From Spirochaetes bacterium ADurb.BinA120 (GTDB lineage: Bacteria; Spirochaetota; UBA4802; UBA5368): a stretch of DNA of 47,669 nucleotides. A program made the position numbers and the translations under genes. This document shows, in pieces, positions 27,934 to 37,190 of the stretch (its first letter is position 1; each line of letters starts with the position of its first letter). The DNA is taken from contig MVZN01000019.1 in assembly GCA_002069125.1 (NCBI GenBank), positions 1-47,669 of the forward strand. The letters run 5' to 3'. The notes under the pieces were generated by a model that worked only from the letters and a program-made list of their open reading frames with translations, did no database searches and was not told the DNA's origin.

Positions 27934-27957
27934 CCGGCCGCTTCCTTCAGCGGCCGG
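27934..27957 (+). terminator. 9-bp GC hairpin between tuf and rpsJ
   Basis: CCGGCCGCT (27934-27942) pairs with AGCGGCCGG (27949-27957) over a 6-nt loop; the sequence after it is CGGTTATTAT, a poor T-run. It marks the join between str and S10 operons and may attenuate read-through. A partial promoter match (TTGAAT 27902-27907, AATAGT 27925-27930) lies just upstream. Confidence 0.5.
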
Positions 27958-28026
27958 CGGTTATTATGACATACGCCTTTGTGTTTAGATCTGACAGACC
28001 AAGCTTAGTTCGAACAGGATACCAAA

Positions 28027-28344
28027 GTGGCGAAGATTACAGGGCAAAAAATCAGGGTCAAGTTGCGGTCTTTCGACGCCAAGCTGCTTGACCAGTCGGC
28101 GGCCAAGATAGTCGCGACGACGAACAGAAGCGGAGCGCGGGTGGCGGGCCCGATTCCACTGCCCACCAAGATCGAGAAGTACTGCGTTCTGAGGTCGCCG
28201 CACGTCAATAAGAAGTCGCGTGAACAATTTGAGATACGCACTCATAAGCGTCTGATCGACATCATCGATCCGAACTCGGATACGGTCGAGGCGCTGATGA
28301 AGCTCGAACTCCCCGCCGGTGTCTCTGTTGACATAAAATCCTGA
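28027..28344 (+). CDS. rpsJ: 30S ribosomal protein S10
   Basis: S10 is a 30S head protein that also acts as NusE in antitermination. The 105-residue product has [40 protein letters not shown] and [15 protein letters not shown]. It starts at GTG 28027 behind an AGGA site. It opens the S10 cluster. The 86-nt gap to rplC contains a small GCTTCA/TGAAGC hairpin (28378-28390) followed by TTTT. Confidence 0.97.
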   Translation: MAKITGQKIRVKLRSFDAKLLDQSAAKIVATTNRSGARVAGPIPLPTKIEKYCVLRSPHVNKKSREQFEIRTHKRLIDIIDPNSDTVEALMKLELPAGVSVDIKS

Positions 28345-28430
28345 ACCCGGGTTTGAGATTCTTCACACGTCTAATTTGCTTCAGTGAAGCTTTTGAGGAA
28401 TTATTCTCTTATTGAGTATGGGTTGGTGCG

Positions 28431-29048
28431 ATGAAAAAGGCGCTGATAGGCAGAAAAATCGGAATGAGCCAGCATATAGCCGAAGACGGCACGATGGTAC
28501 CGGTTACGGTATGCACGCTCGGACCCTGTGTCGTTGTACAGAAAAAGACGCCCGAAAAGGACGGATATTCGGCTCTCAAGCTGGGGTTTGAGGACGTACC
28601 GGAGCGCAAGCTGACCAGGCCGCTTTTGAGTGATTTAAAAAGGAAGAACATCGCCCCCAAGCGCGTCTTGGGTGAGGTCGAGATTTTCGATGAATCCCTC
28701 GATGTGGGCAGTGTGGTGACCTGCGAGATTTTCGCCGAAAACCAGGTGGTAACGGTGACCGGCATCACAAAGGGCAAGGGCTTTACCGGGGCGATGAAGC
28801 GTCATGGTTTCGGCGGAGGCCGCAAAACGCATGGCTCGGATTTCCATCGAGCCCCCGGTTCGATAGGGGCCCATACATACCCCGGCGAGGTCTGGAAGGG
28901 AAAGAAGATGCCGGGAAGGGACGGCGGCGGACGCGTGACGGTCAAAAACCTCAAAATCGTGAAGGTTTTAAAGGACAGGAATATCGTTCTTATTTCCGGG
29001 GCCATTCCGGGGCGCAAAGATTCCCTGATCACAGTCAAAGAGAAGTAG
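28431..29048 (+). CDS. rplC: 50S ribosomal protein L3
   Basis: L3 initiates 50S assembly and its loop reaches the peptidyl transferase centre. The 205-residue product has the start KKALIGRKIGMSQ and the loop signature GFTGAMKRHGFGGGRKTHGS, with HRAPGSIGAHTYPGEVWKGK after it. The ribosome-binding site is weak (GGGTTGGTGCG). Confidence 0.97.
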   Translation: MKKALIGRKIGMSQHIAEDGTMVPVTVCTLGPCVVVQKKTPEKDGYSALKLGFEDVPERKLTRPLLSDLKRKNIAPKRVLGEVEIFDESLDVGSVVTCEIFAENQVVTVTGITKGKGFTGAMKRHGFGGGRKTHGSDFHRAPGSIGAHTYPGEVWKGKKMPGRDGGGRVTVKNLKIVKVLKDRNIVLISGAIPGRKDSLITVKEK

Positions 29049-29059
29049 GCGGGCGCGCG

Positions 29060-29686
29060 ATGATCCTCGAAAAGTTATCAAAAGACGGCAAGGTGATCGG
29101 CCAGGTAGAGCTGGACGATCGTGTATTCAACGCCAGAATAAACGATGTTCTCATATACGAACTGATAAAGGCCGCGAACGCCAACCTCAGGCAGGGGACC
29201 CACTGCGCCAAGGAAAGATCGTTCGTTAGCGGCGGCGGCTCGAAGCCGTACAAGCAGAAGGGGACCGGCAGGGCGCGCCAGGGAAGCACCAGGGCCCCAC
29301 AGTGGAAGGGGGGGGGGACCATATTCGGGCCACAACCCCGCGATTATAGGATAGAGCTTCCCAAGGCGATGAGAAGCGCGGCGTACAGGGCGCTGTTCTC
29401 CCTTAAGGCGAAAGAGGGCGCGATCAAGGTGGTCGAGGACCTAAAAATCGAAAGCGGGAAAACGAAGGATATTGCCTCGATAGGCAGGGCCCTTGACATT
29501 AGGAAGGGGGTTCTGGTCACCGACAGCGAAGATTCGACGCTCAAGAGGGCGCTTCGCAATCTCCCCTGGTTTCTCTATAACAACGTGAAGAGGATTTCGG
29601 GGAGGGATATATTTTATTCCCAAACGCTTGTTCTTACCGAGGGCGCGGTGAAGTACCTTAACGAGAAGTACGCAAAAGGTGAATAG
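29060..29686 (+). CDS. rplD: 50S ribosomal protein L4
   Basis: L4 lines the exit tunnel and in some bacteria represses the S10 operon. The 208-residue product has the tunnel loop GGSKPYKQKGTGRARQGSTR and the conserved WKGGGTIFGPQPRDY. The GGG of that motif is encoded inside a run of ten G (29308-29317), which keeps the frame open here. No S10-type leader is obvious upstream of rpsJ. Confidence 0.97.
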   Translation: MILEKLSKDGKVIGQVELDDRVFNARINDVLIYELIKAANANLRQGTHCAKERSFVSGGGSKPYKQKGTGRARQGSTRAPQWKGGGTIFGPQPRDYRIELPKAMRSAAYRALFSLKAKEGAIKVVEDLKIESGKTKDIASIGRALDIRKGVLVTDSEDSTLKRALRNLPWFLYNNVKRISGRDIFYSQTLVLTEGAVKYLNEKYAKGE

Positions 29687-29688
29687 CG

Positions 29689-29973
29689 ATGGATTACAAT
29701 GATGTGATAATTCGGCCGGTCCTCTCGGAGAAGAGCACCGAGCTTTCCGAAAACAAAAAATACGTTTTTCGGGTTTCGCTGCGGGCCAACAAGATGACTA
29801 TCAAGAAGGCGATGAAAGCGATTTTTAACGTCACCGCCGAGCGGGTGAATGTCATAATTGTACGCGGCAAGAGGAAGAGGGTCCGCCATCAGTACGGCAT
29901 CACGCCAGCCTGGAAGAAGGCTATAGTCACATTGAAGGAAGGCGAGAAGATCGACCTCTTCGAAAATCGGTAG
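29689..29973 (+). CDS. rplW: 50S ribosomal protein L23
   Basis: L23 sits at the tunnel exit and docks SRP and trigger factor. The 94-residue product has DVIIRPVLSEKSTELSE, YVFRVSLRANKMTIKKAM and the basic loop RGKRKRVRHQYG. It begins 2 bp after rplD, indicating coupling. Confidence 0.96.
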   Translation: MDYNDVIIRPVLSEKSTELSENKKYVFRVSLRANKMTIKKAMKAIFNVTAERVNVIIVRGKRKRVRHQYGITPAWKKAIVTLKEGEKIDLFENR

Positions 29974-30012
29974 CGCTGGGCGCGCCGCGGTTGCGAGAAC
30001 GGGGAAACTGAC

Positions 30013-30837
30013 ATGGGAATCAAGAAATTCAAACCGGTTACAAATACAAGGAGATACCAGACGGTACTCTCGAAGGAAGAGATAACCTCGGACAAGCCGT
30101 ACAAGCCGCTCTGCACGGGCAAGAAGGAATTCGCCGGCAGGGGGCACAACGGCAAGATATCCGTCCGCAGGCGTGGCGGGGGACACAAGCAGAAGTACAG
30201 GATAATCGATTTTAAACGCGACAAGTTCGATATCCCGGGAAGAGTGACGAGCATAGAGCACGACCCCAACAGATCGGCGAATATCGCGTTGGTGGCCTAT
30301 GCCGACGGGGAAAAAAGATATATCATCGCGCCGAATTCGCTCAGGGTGGGCGATACGATAGTCTCAGGCGGGAATGCCGAGTTCAAGGTGGGCAACAGCC
30401 TGCCATTGAAAAATATTCCTGTGGGGACAGACATCTATAACATAGAGCTGCATCGCGGGAAGGGGGGGCAGATAGTGCGCTCCGCGGGCACAAGCGCCCA
30501 GATCGCCGCCCGCGAAGGCGACTATTGCATGGTCAAACTACCGTCCGGCGAGATTCGAAAGGTAAACAAGGAGTGTTTCGCGACCATTGGAGAGGTCGGC
30601 AACAAGGACCATGTAAATGTGACGATAGGCAAGGCCGGTCGCTCCAGATGGCTCAACAGGCGACCGAAGGTCCGGGGCGTCGCCATGAACCCGGTGGACC
30701 ACCCCCTGGGCGGCGGTGAAGGGAAGTCGTCAGGCGGGCGCCATCCCGTGTCTCCCACAGGGATGCCGACCAAGGGGTTCAAGACGAGGAAGAAGAAAAA
30801 GTACAGCAATTCCATGATCATAAAGAGAAGGAAGTAA
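30013..30837 (+). CDS. rplB: 50S ribosomal protein L2
   Basis: L2 bridges the subunits and supports peptidyl transfer. The 274-residue product begins [15 protein letters not shown]. It contains [18 protein letters not shown], and the conserved His-bearing [20 protein letters not shown] near the C-terminus. It ends in a basic [15 protein letters not shown] tail. rpsS starts 3 bp later. Confidence 0.98.
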   Translation: MGIKKFKPVTNTRRYQTVLSKEEITSDKPYKPLCTGKKEFAGRGHNGKISVRRRGGGHKQKYRIIDFKRDKFDIPGRVTSIEHDPNRSANIALVAYADGEKRYIIAPNSLRVGDTIVSGGNAEFKVGNSLPLKNIPVGTDIYNIELHRGKGGQIVRSAGTSAQIAAREGDYCMVKLPSGEIRKVNKECFATIGEVGNKDHVNVTIGKAGRSRWLNRRPKVRGVAMNPVDHPLGGGEGKSSGGRHPVSPTGMPTKGFKTRKKKKYSNSMIIKRRK

Positions 30838-30840
30838 GCT

Positions 30841-31128
30841 ATGGCTCGCTCTATCAAAAAAGGCCCGTATATCGACATCAAACTCTTCAAGAAGGTCGAA
30901 GAGATGAACTCGACCAACACGAAGAAGGCCCTGAAAACCTGGTCCCGGCGATCGACGATTTTCCCCGAAATGATAGGCCATACATTGATGGTGCATAACG
31001 GGAAAAATTTCATCCCGGTCTACGTGACCGAGCAGATGGTGGGCCACAAGCTGGGCGAGTTTGCGCCGACGCGCACGTACAGGGGCCATACGAGCAAGGA
31101 TGACAAGGTAGCGAAGAAGAAGAAATAG
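30841..31128 (+). CDS. rpsS: 30S ribosomal protein S19
   Basis: S19 forms a complex with S13 in the 30S head. The 95-residue product has [35 protein letters not shown] and [13 protein letters not shown]. Length and motifs are normal. Confidence 0.97.
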   Translation: MARSIKKGPYIDIKLFKKVEEMNSTNTKKALKTWSRRSTIFPEMIGHTLMVHNGKNFIPVYVTEQMVGHKLGEFAPTRTYRGHTSKDDKVAKKKK

Positions 31129-31141
31129 ACGAGGAATTATA

Positions 31142-31480
31142 ATGGAAGCAAAGGCGATTTCCAAATATCAGAGGATCTCGGCGCAAAAGGCCCGGCTTGT
31201 GGCCGACGAGATAAGGGGCTTTTCGTTCCCTGAGGCGGTTGACGTCCTCAAGGCGGTCCCGCGCAAGGCGTCGAAGCTCATCCTCAAAGCGCTGTACTCC
31301 GCCGGGGCAAACGCCAAGTATAAGAAGCCGGATCTTCTCGAGAAGGATCTGTATATCAAGAAAATCACCGTGGATGAGGGGCCGACGATGAAGCGTTTTC
31401 GCGCCCGTGCCCGCGGCCGGGCCTCGCGGCTGCGAAAGCGGACCAGTAGCATTGTCGTCATCCTTTCCAACGAAAACTAA
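31142..31480 (+). CDS. rplV: 50S ribosomal protein L22
   Basis: L22 extends a hairpin into the exit tunnel near the macrolide site. The 112-residue product has YQRISAQKARLVADEIRG and VDEGPTMKRFRARARGRASR, the tunnel hairpin. GAGGAATTATA precedes the ATG. Confidence 0.97.
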   Translation: MEAKAISKYQRISAQKARLVADEIRGFSFPEAVDVLKAVPRKASKLILKALYSAGANAKYKKPDLLEKDLYIKKITVDEGPTMKRFRARARGRASRLRKRTSSIVVILSNEN

Positions 31481-31498
31481 GAGGCACGGAAGAGGGCT

Positions 31499-32179
31499 AT
31501 GGGTCAGAAAGTCAATCCTACAGGTCTCAGGGTCGGAGTGAACCGCACATGGGATTCGGTTTGGTATGAGGAAAAAAAGCAGTATTCCAGGAATCTGCAC
31601 GAGGATCTCGCGATACAGAGGCACGTTCAGCAGAAGCATAAGAATGCTGGAATATACAAGGTCGCTATCGAACGTTTCCCCGACAGGGTAAACGTCAACA
31701 TCCATGCCTCGCGCCCCGGGCTGCTTATCGGGAAAAAGGGCTCGGATATAGAGGTGCTGAAGGCGGAACTTCAGAAGATATCCTCCAAAAATGTATATAT
31801 CAATATCAACGAGGTCAAAAAGCCCGAGAAGAACGCGAAGATAATCGCGGAGCAGGTCGCTTCGCAGATAGTGGGGCGCTTTCCCTACAGGCGCGCCGCC
31901 AAGCAGGCGATAGCAGGGGCGATTCGGGGTGGGGCGCTGGGCATTAAAGTGGCGATTTCGGGACGGTTGAACGGCGCCGAAATTTCCCGGGCCGAATCCT
32001 ATAAAGAGGGGAGGATTCCGCTGCACACCCTCCGGGCGGACATCGATTACGGAACGGCGGAGGCCCTTACCACTTTCGGACTGATCGGAATAAAGGTTTG
32101 GATTTACAACGGCGATATACTCTCGAAGAAAGAGGAATCGGACGAGGACAAGTATACCGTTAAACGTAAGACGAAGTAA
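31499..32179 (+). CDS. rpsC: 30S ribosomal protein S3
   Basis: S3 lies at the mRNA entry channel. The 226-residue product begins [20 protein letters not shown]. It has the KH-domain loop [14 protein letters not shown] and the C-terminal [19 protein letters not shown] and [16 protein letters not shown]. It ends in a short acidic/basic tail. Confidence 0.98.
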   Translation: MGQKVNPTGLRVGVNRTWDSVWYEEKKQYSRNLHEDLAIQRHVQQKHKNAGIYKVAIERFPDRVNVNIHASRPGLLIGKKGSDIEVLKAELQKISSKNVYININEVKKPEKNAKIIAEQVASQIVGRFPYRRAAKQAIAGAIRGGALGIKVAISGRLNGAEISRAESYKEGRIPLHTLRADIDYGTAEALTTFGLIGIKVWIYNGDILSKKEESDEDKYTVKRKTK

Positions 32180-32193
32180 GCGAGGGTTTCGCC

Positions 32194-32604
32194 ATGTTGA
32201 TGCCAAAAAGGACAAAATTCAGGAAGCTGCAGCGGGGCAGGATGAAAGGCAAGGCCTTTCGCGGATCGACCATATCCTTCGGCGAGTTCGCCCTGAAATC
32301 CATGGAGTGCGGTAAAATTTCGAGCAAGCAGATAGAGGCCGCCCGAGTGGCCATTTCGAGAAAGGTAAAACGCGGCGGAAAGCTCTGGATTCGTATTTTC
32401 CCGGACTACCCGGCCACTAAAAAACCCGCGGAAACCCGCATGGGGAAGGGAAAGGGCAATCCGGAGGGATGGGTCGCGATAATAAAGCCGGGCCGCATCC
32501 TCTTCGAGATAGCCGGGGTCAGCGAGGACCTTGCGAAAGACGCGCTGAGGCTGGCGGCGTTCAAGCTTCCGGTAAAGACGAAAATTACCGGAATTGAAAT
32601 GTAA
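32194..32604 (+). CDS. rplP: 50S ribosomal protein L16
   Basis: L16 helps position A-site tRNA. The 136-residue product begins [19 protein letters not shown]. It contains [19 protein letters not shown], where the conserved Arg that is hydroxylated in some bacteria lies in the loop [13 protein letters not shown]. Length is normal. Confidence 0.97.
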   Translation: MLMPKRTKFRKLQRGRMKGKAFRGSTISFGEFALKSMECGKISSKQIEAARVAISRKVKRGGKLWIRIFPDYPATKKPAETRMGKGKGNPEGWVAIIKPGRILFEIAGVSEDLAKDALRLAAFKLPVKTKITGIEM

Positions 32605-32623
32605 CAGGCTAAGGGTTAGGCAT

Positions 32624-32833
32624 ATGAAGGGAAAACTCGAGGAGCTCAACATGGAAGAGCTCGACAGAAGCATGCGCGAGGCGAAAGAAGAGATGCGCAA
32701 ACAGCGCTTTAAGAGCGTTACGAGCAAGGTGGACAACCCCAAGCGGGTGGCCGCCCTCAAGAAACACATCGCGCGGATATTGACGCTCAAACGGGAATAC
32801 ACGCTTGGCTTAAGGGCGCCGAAAGGGAAATAA
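32624..32833 (+). CDS. rpmC: 50S ribosomal protein L29
   Basis: L29 is near the tunnel exit. The 69-residue product begins MKGKLEELNMEELDR and has the two-helix pattern ending LKKHIARILTLKREY. The start at ATG 32624 lies after AGGGTTAGG; an upstream in-frame ATG (32594) overlaps rplP and is rejected. Confidence 0.95.
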   Translation: MKGKLEELNMEELDRSMREAKEEMRKQRFKSVTSKVDNPKRVAALKKHIARILTLKREYTLGLRAPKGK

Positions 32834-32859
32834 CAATTCATCAGGAGCGTTAGCGTTTC

Positions 32860-33120
32860 ATGGAGACCGCGAAAAAAAACAAGAAGCAGATCGTCGGCAA
32901 AGTGGTGAGCAACAAGATGGACAAGACCATCGTTGTCGAGATAGAGGGGCTCATGATGCACTCGCTGTATAAGAAGTCAGTCAGGATGACGAAGAGGATA
33001 AAGAGCCACGATATAAAAAACGAATGCTCGGTGGGCGACCTTGTAAGGGTTGAGGAGACAAGGCCGCTTTCCAGGGACAAACGGTATCGTCTGGTAGAGA
33101 TTATAGAGAAGGTGAAGTAG
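32860..33120 (+). CDS. rpsQ: 30S ribosomal protein S17
   Basis: S17 is a primary 16S-binding protein with an OB fold. The 86-residue product has [40 protein letters not shown] and [13 protein letters not shown]. Confidence 0.96.
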   Translation: METAKKNKKQIVGKVVSNKMDKTIVVEIEGLMMHSLYKKSVRMTKRIKSHDIKNECSVGDLVRVEETRPLSRDKRYRLVEIIEKVK

Positions 33121-33129
33121 GGGTTTGTC

Positions 33130-33522
33130 ATGATCCAGGTGCAGACGATGTTGAATGTCGCCGACAACAGCGGCGTTAAGAGAGTGCAGTGCATCAAGAT
33201 TCTCGGCGGATCGCGGAGGCGTTACGCGACGGTCGGCGATATTATCGTGGTGGCCGTCAAGGATTCGCAGCCCTCATATGGATTGAAGGATTCGACCGGG
33301 AAAAAGGTGCACACCAAGGCGGTGCTAAGGGCGGTGGTCGTTCGGACGAGCAAGCCTGTCCGCAGGAAGGACGGATCGTACATACGCTTTGACGACAATG
33401 CCGTGGCGATAATAGACGCCAAAAACGAGCCTAAGGGATCGCGAATTTTCGGGCCGGTGGCGCGGGAGCTCAGGGACCGCAATTTCCTGAAGATCGTTTC
33501 TCTGGCCCCGGAAGTGTTATAA
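33130..33522 (+). CDS. rplN: 50S ribosomal protein L14
   Basis: L14 forms an intersubunit bridge and binds RsfS. The 130-residue product begins [17 protein letters not shown] and contains [20 protein letters not shown] and [21 protein letters not shown]. It is about eight residues longer than the usual 122 because of an insert near residues 47-60 ([18 protein letters not shown]). Confidence 0.97.
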   Translation: MIQVQTMLNVADNSGVKRVQCIKILGGSRRRYATVGDIIVVAVKDSQPSYGLKDSTGKKVHTKAVLRAVVVRTSKPVRRKDGSYIRFDDNAVAIIDAKNEPKGSRIFGPVARELRDRNFLKIVSLAPEVL

Positions 33523-33534
33523 GAGGCAATTGCA

Positions 33535-33855
33535 ATGGCAAGCACGAAGTTAAAGAAGAACGACAACGTCGTCATCGTATCGGGCGCCGATAGGGGAAAA
33601 AAGGGGAAGATACTCTTTGTCGACACCTCCAAGGGGAGGGTTGTCGTTGAAGGGATCAACAAGAAGAAAAAGTTCGTCCGCCCTTCGCAGGAAAATCCAA
33701 AGGGAGGGGTGATAAGCCTTGAATATCCCGTCGAAATATCGAAGGTGATGATCTTCTGCGACAAATGCAAAAAGGGCGTAAGGGTTGGGATGGAAATCAA
33801 GGATTCCGGCAAAAATCGCGTTTGCAAAAAATGCGGCAAGAGCCTGGACAAGTAG
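33535..33855 (+). CDS. rplX: 50S ribosomal protein L24 with zinc-ribbon cysteines
   Basis: L24 is an assembly initiator with a KOW domain ([19 protein letters not shown]). The 106-residue product also has four cysteines at C75, C78, C97 and C100 (FCDKCKK and VCKKCGK), the pattern of a zinc ribbon, which many bacterial L24 proteins carry. rplE starts 10 bp later. Confidence 0.97.
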   Translation: MASTKLKKNDNVVIVSGADRGKKGKILFVDTSKGRVVVEGINKKKKFVRPSQENPKGGVISLEYPVEISKVMIFCDKCKKGVRVGMEIKDSGKNRVCKKCGKSLDK

Positions 33856-33865
33856 GGTGAACGAG

Positions 33866-34417
33866 ATGGCTGCGGCACGGCTTAAAATCGATTACGACAC
33901 GAATATCAAAAAGCGGATGATGGACCGCTTCAAGTATACATCGGTGATGCAGGTTCCGAGGATTGAGAAGATTGTTCTCAATGTCGGCATGGGTGACGGC
34001 CATTCCAACCAGAACGCCCTTAACGCCGCCATCGAAGAGCTTTCCAGGATTACCGGACAGCACGCGGTAAAGACCGTGGCCAAGAAATCCATCGCGAATT
34101 TCAAGATACGTGAAGGATACGACGTCGGATGCCGGGTCACCCTGAGGGGCGCGATTATGTTCGAGTTTCTCGACAGGCTTATTAATATCGCGCTTCCCCG
34201 CGTGAGGGACTTCAAGGGGCTTTCGACCAGATCGTTCGACAACTTCGGGAATTATAACTTCTCGGTAAGGGAGCAGATCATTTTTCCGGAGATCGACTTC
34301 GACAAAGTGGACAAGATACACGGAATTAATATTACGATAGTGACAAATTCGAAGTCGAAAGATGAAACGAAAGCTTTGCTCGACGAATTTAAAATGCCGT
34401 TTAGAGAACAGGGGTGA
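33866..34417 (+). CDS. rplE: 50S ribosomal protein L5
   Basis: L5 binds 5S rRNA. The 183-residue product has the core [54 protein letters not shown] and [20 protein letters not shown] 33866 follows AGGGTGA. A longer reading from 33785 overlaps rplX and is rejected. Its TGA overlaps the upstream side of rpsN's ribosome-binding region. Confidence 0.97.
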   Translation: MAAARLKIDYDTNIKKRMMDRFKYTSVMQVPRIEKIVLNVGMGDGHSNQNALNAAIEELSRITGQHAVKTVAKKSIANFKIREGYDVGCRVTLRGAIMFEFLDRLINIALPRVRDFKGLSTRSFDNFGNYNFSVREQIIFPEIDFDKVDKIHGINITIVTNSKSKDETKALLDEFKMPFREQG

Positions 34418-34422
34418 CTGAC

Positions 34423-34608
34423 GTGGCAAAGACAAGCATGATCGCGAAAAGCATCAAGACTCCAAAGTTTGGGGTTCGCCTGCACAACAGGTGCAAGATC
34501 TGCGGAAGGCCCCGCGCCTTCATGAGAAGGTTTGAAATGTGCAGGCTGTGCTTCCGAAAGCTTGCAAACCAGGGGAAGGTCCCCGGCGTGACCAAATCAT
34601 CATGGTAA
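34423..34608 (+). CDS. rpsN: 30S ribosomal protein S14, zinc-binding form
   Basis: The 61-residue S14 is the short C+ type, with zinc ligands C24, C27, C40 and C43 (CKICGRPR and CRLCFRK). The start is taken as GTG 34423, giving the family start [10 protein letters not shown], with AGGGG about 8 nt upstream. A GTG at 34414 would add three residues. Confidence 0.94.
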   Translation: MAKTSMIAKSIKTPKFGVRLHNRCKICGRPRAFMRRFEMCRLCFRKLANQGKVPGVTKSSW

Positions 34609-34636
34609 AAAATCTATTGAGTGGAGCAGTGGCATT

Positions 34637-35038
34637 ATGAGCAGCGTTTCCGACCCCATTTCCGATATGCTAACTAGGATGCGCAATGCGATCAAGGCAG
34701 GGCACCTGAAGGTCGATATCCCCTCTTCGAAGATGAAGGTTGCCATAGCGAGAATTCTGAAAGACGAGGGTTTCATCAAGAACTTTAAACTTATCGATGA
34801 CAACAAGCAGAAGCTGTTGAGGGTGTACCTCAAGTATGGGGCGGGCAGTCAGTCGGCCATGCTGAGCCTCAAGCGGATCAGCAAACCCGGACGAAGGGTA
34901 TATATTGGGGCCGACGATCTCAAGCCGGTTTATAATAATGTAGGTATATGGATTCTATCGACCTCCAAGGGAATTGTTACAAACAAGGCCGCCAGGAAGC
35001 TCAACGTCGGCGGCGAAGTGGTCTGTGAGATATCTTAA
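34637..35038 (+). CDS. rpsH: 30S ribosomal protein S8
   Basis: S8 is a primary 16S-binding protein and the translational repressor of the spc operon in E. coli. The 133-residue product has [36 protein letters not shown] and [20 protein letters not shown], all characteristic. Confidence 0.97.
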   Translation: MSSVSDPISDMLTRMRNAIKAGHLKVDIPSSKMKVAIARILKDEGFIKNFKLIDDNKQKLLRVYLKYGAGSQSAMLSLKRISKPGRRVYIGADDLKPVYNNVGIWILSTSKGIVTNKAARKLNVGGEVVCEIS

Positions 35039-35061
35039 CGCGAAATAATGAGTGGGCTGAC

Positions 35062-35607
35062 ATGTCAAGAATAGGGAAAAAGGTCATTCCAATACCCGGC
35101 GGCGTCACAATCGACGTTAAAGACCGCAGTGTAACCGTAAAAGGCCCTCTGGGGACAGAGGCTATGGAGCTTCTGCAGGGTATCGATCTCAAGCTGCAGG
35201 GCCAGGAAATTGAGGTTGTGCTCGATAAGAGCGCCGGTGTGGAACGCCCGGACGCCATCCATGGGTTGTCCCGCGCCATTCTTGCCAATATGGTGACCGG
35301 TGTGTCGAAGGGATTCGAGAAAGACCTGGAGATTGTCGGTGTCGGTTATCGAGCCACACAACAGGACAAAAGCATTGTTTTAATGCTCGGGTTCTCGCAT
35401 AATGTGACATTTACGCCTCCGGCCGGCGTTACGGTCGAGGTCCTCGATCCGACAAAGCTGAGGGTGAAAGGCATAAACAAGCAGGTCGTGGGGCAGGTGG
35501 CGGCCAACATCAGGGAATTGCGGTCTCCGGAACCGTACAAGGGCAAAGGCATCCGTTATAAAAACGAAAAGGTTCGAAAGAAAGCCGGCAAGACAGGGAA
35601 AAAATAA
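35062..35607 (+). CDS. rplF: 50S ribosomal protein L6
   Basis: L6 sits near the factor-binding site. The 181-residue product has MSRIGKKVIPIPGGVTI, GVSKGFEKDLEIVGVGYRA, GINKQVVGQVAANIRELR and the C-terminal PEPYKGKGIRYKNEKV. Its stop overlaps the rplR ATG by one base. Confidence 0.97.
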   Translation: MSRIGKKVIPIPGGVTIDVKDRSVTVKGPLGTEAMELLQGIDLKLQGQEIEVVLDKSAGVERPDAIHGLSRAILANMVTGVSKGFEKDLEIVGVGYRATQQDKSIVLMLGFSHNVTFTPPAGVTVEVLDPTKLRVKGINKQVVGQVAANIRELRSPEPYKGKGIRYKNEKVRKKAGKTGKK

Positions 35608-35972
35608 TGGATAAAATACGACTGAAGAAAAAGCGCTATACCCGCAGGCGGTTGAGCGTAAAAAGGAAGATTCGCACCGTCTCCGGCAGGATGAGGGTGT
35701 GCATTTCCAGAAGCAACAAGGGTTTTTATGCCCAGATAATCGACGATGCCGCCGGAAACACCGTCCTTGGCCTTTCGACCCTGAGCAAGGAGTTTCCCCA
35801 GATGAAAAACCGGGGCAACAAGGAGGCCGCGGCGGCCCTTGGGAAGCTTGTGGCGGGAAAGGCGAAAGAGATTGGTGTCGCAAAAGTGGTTTTCGACCGC
35901 AATGGTTATCTGTACCATGGCAAGGTTAAGGCTTTTGCGGACGCTTTGCGTGAAAACGGTCTGGAATTTTAA
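35607..35972 (+). CDS. rplR: 50S ribosomal protein L18
   Basis: L18 binds 5S rRNA with L5. The 121-residue product has RRLSVKRKIRTVSGRMRVCI, SNKGFYAQIIDDAAGNTV and VVFDRNGYLYHGKVKAFADA. It overlaps rplF by one base, indicating translational coupling. Confidence 0.97.
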   Translation: MDKIRLKKKRYTRRRLSVKRKIRTVSGRMRVCISRSNKGFYAQIIDDAAGNTVLGLSTLSKEFPQMKNRGNKEAAAALGKLVAGKAKEIGVAKVVFDRNGYLYHGKVKAFADALRENGLEF

Positions 35973-35984
35973 GGGTGATCTCCT

Positions 35985-36500
35985 ATGAAGCTGCTTAGAA
36001 AGAAGATAAAGAATGACGGCCTCGAGCTTGTCGAGAAGGTGGTTTCCATCAATCGTGTCGCCAAAGTGGTGAAGGGAGGCAGGCGTTTCTCTTTTAGCGC
36101 CCTTTCGGTTGTCGGCGACGGCCAGGGGCATATTGGCGTCGGTTTCGGCAAGGCTAACGAGGTGCCGGACGCCATCCGCAAGAGCGTTGAAGCGGCGAAG
36201 AAAAACGTCTTCAAGGTAAACCGAACCAGAAATACGATCCCCCATGAGGTCATAGGGAGATTCAAATCGGCGCGTGTTATCCTTAAGCCCGCAACGCCGG
36301 GAACCGGTATAATCGCCGGCGCTTCGGTGCGCGCCGTCATCGAGCGAGCCGGAATACACGACGTTCTTGCCAAGGTGCAGGGCTCGCGAAATCCGCTCAA
36401 CGTGGTGAAGGCCACGCTTGACGGACTGCTCCAGCTCAGGAGCCTCAAGGAGGCGGCCGAGATGAGGGAGATCCCACTGAACAAACTATGGGAAGCGTGA
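35985..36500 (+). CDS. rpsE: 30S ribosomal protein S5
   Basis: S5 contributes to decoding fidelity and mRNA unwinding. The 171-residue product has [40 protein letters not shown] and [20 protein letters not shown]. Confidence 0.97.
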   Translation: MKLLRKKIKNDGLELVEKVVSINRVAKVVKGGRRFSFSALSVVGDGQGHIGVGFGKANEVPDAIRKSVEAAKKNVFKVNRTRNTIPHEVIGRFKSARVILKPATPGTGIIAGASVRAVIERAGIHDVLAKVQGSRNPLNVVKATLDGLLQLRSLKEAAEMREIPLNKLWEA

Positions 36501-36513
36501 CAGGGTGGAGCAC

Positions 36514-36702
36514 ATGGCCAACAGGATAGAAATCAAGCAGATAATGAGCAGGAACGGGAAAAAGCCGAACCAGCGCAAGACCCTTACGGCGCTTGGACTG
36601 CGCAAAATGAACGCGGTCCGTGTGCACGACGACAATCCCGTGATCAGAGGGATGATCATGAAGGTGAAACACCTCGTTGAAGTCAGGGAAATTAAAAAGT
36701 AG
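36514..36702 (+). CDS. rpmD: 50S ribosomal protein L30
   Basis: The 62-residue L30 has IEIKQIMSRNGKKPNQRKTL, LGLRKMNAVRVHDDNPVIRG and IMKVKHLVEV. ATG 36514 is preferred; a GTG at 36505 would add three residues. AGGGTGGAG precedes it. L30 is not universal in bacteria, so its presence here is informative. Confidence 0.93.
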   Translation: MANRIEIKQIMSRNGKKPNQRKTLTALGLRKMNAVRVHDDNPVIRGMIMKVKHLVEVREIKK

Positions 36703-36716
36703 AGAGCATGTGAGAC

Positions 36717-37181
36717 ATGGAAGAGCGCTATACATTGAAAAAACCCGAATCGATAAAGCGCAGAAAGAGGGTCGGCAGAGGCATGAGCAGCGGCAGCGGA
36801 AAGACGAGCGGCCGTGGCCACAAGGGACAGATGAGCCGTTCCGGCGCGAAGCGTCGGGCCTGGTTCGAGGGGGGCCAGATGCCTTTGCAGCGAAGGGTTC
36901 CCAAGAGGGGTTTTAATAATCCGTGTCGGCTGGAATATGCCGTGGTCAATCTTTCGCAACTCGGCTCGATCGGAACACCGGAAATCGACAGGGACGCCCT
37001 TCTAAAACAGGGGCTCGTCAAAGGAAAGGGCAGCGCCATCAAGATCCTCGGGAACGGTTCGATTGAAAAGGCGGTAACCGTTTACGCGGACGCCTTTTCC
37101 GCCTCGGCGAGGGAAAAAATCGAAAAGGCAGGCGGCAAGGCGATCGTCGGACGGCCGGCGGCGCAAGCGAAAGAGAGCTAA
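36717..37181 (+). CDS. rplO: 50S ribosomal protein L15
   Basis: L15 is a late 50S assembly protein. The 154-residue product has the Gly/Arg-rich N-terminus [37 protein letters not shown], and a C-terminal [12 protein letters not shown]. secY starts 9 bp later. Confidence 0.96.
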   Translation: MEERYTLKKPESIKRRKRVGRGMSSGSGKTSGRGHKGQMSRSGAKRRAWFEGGQMPLQRRVPKRGFNNPCRLEYAVVNLSQLGSIGTPEIDRDALLKQGLVKGKGSAIKILGNGSIEKAVTVYADAFSASAREKIEKAGGKAIVGRPAAQAKES

Positions 37182-37190
37182 GAGGATTCA

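Noticed and set aside
31010-32215. 401-codon open frame on the minus strand opposite rplV and rpsC
   Set aside because: The plus-strand genes are certain ribosomal proteins; the antisense frame is a by-product of codon bias.
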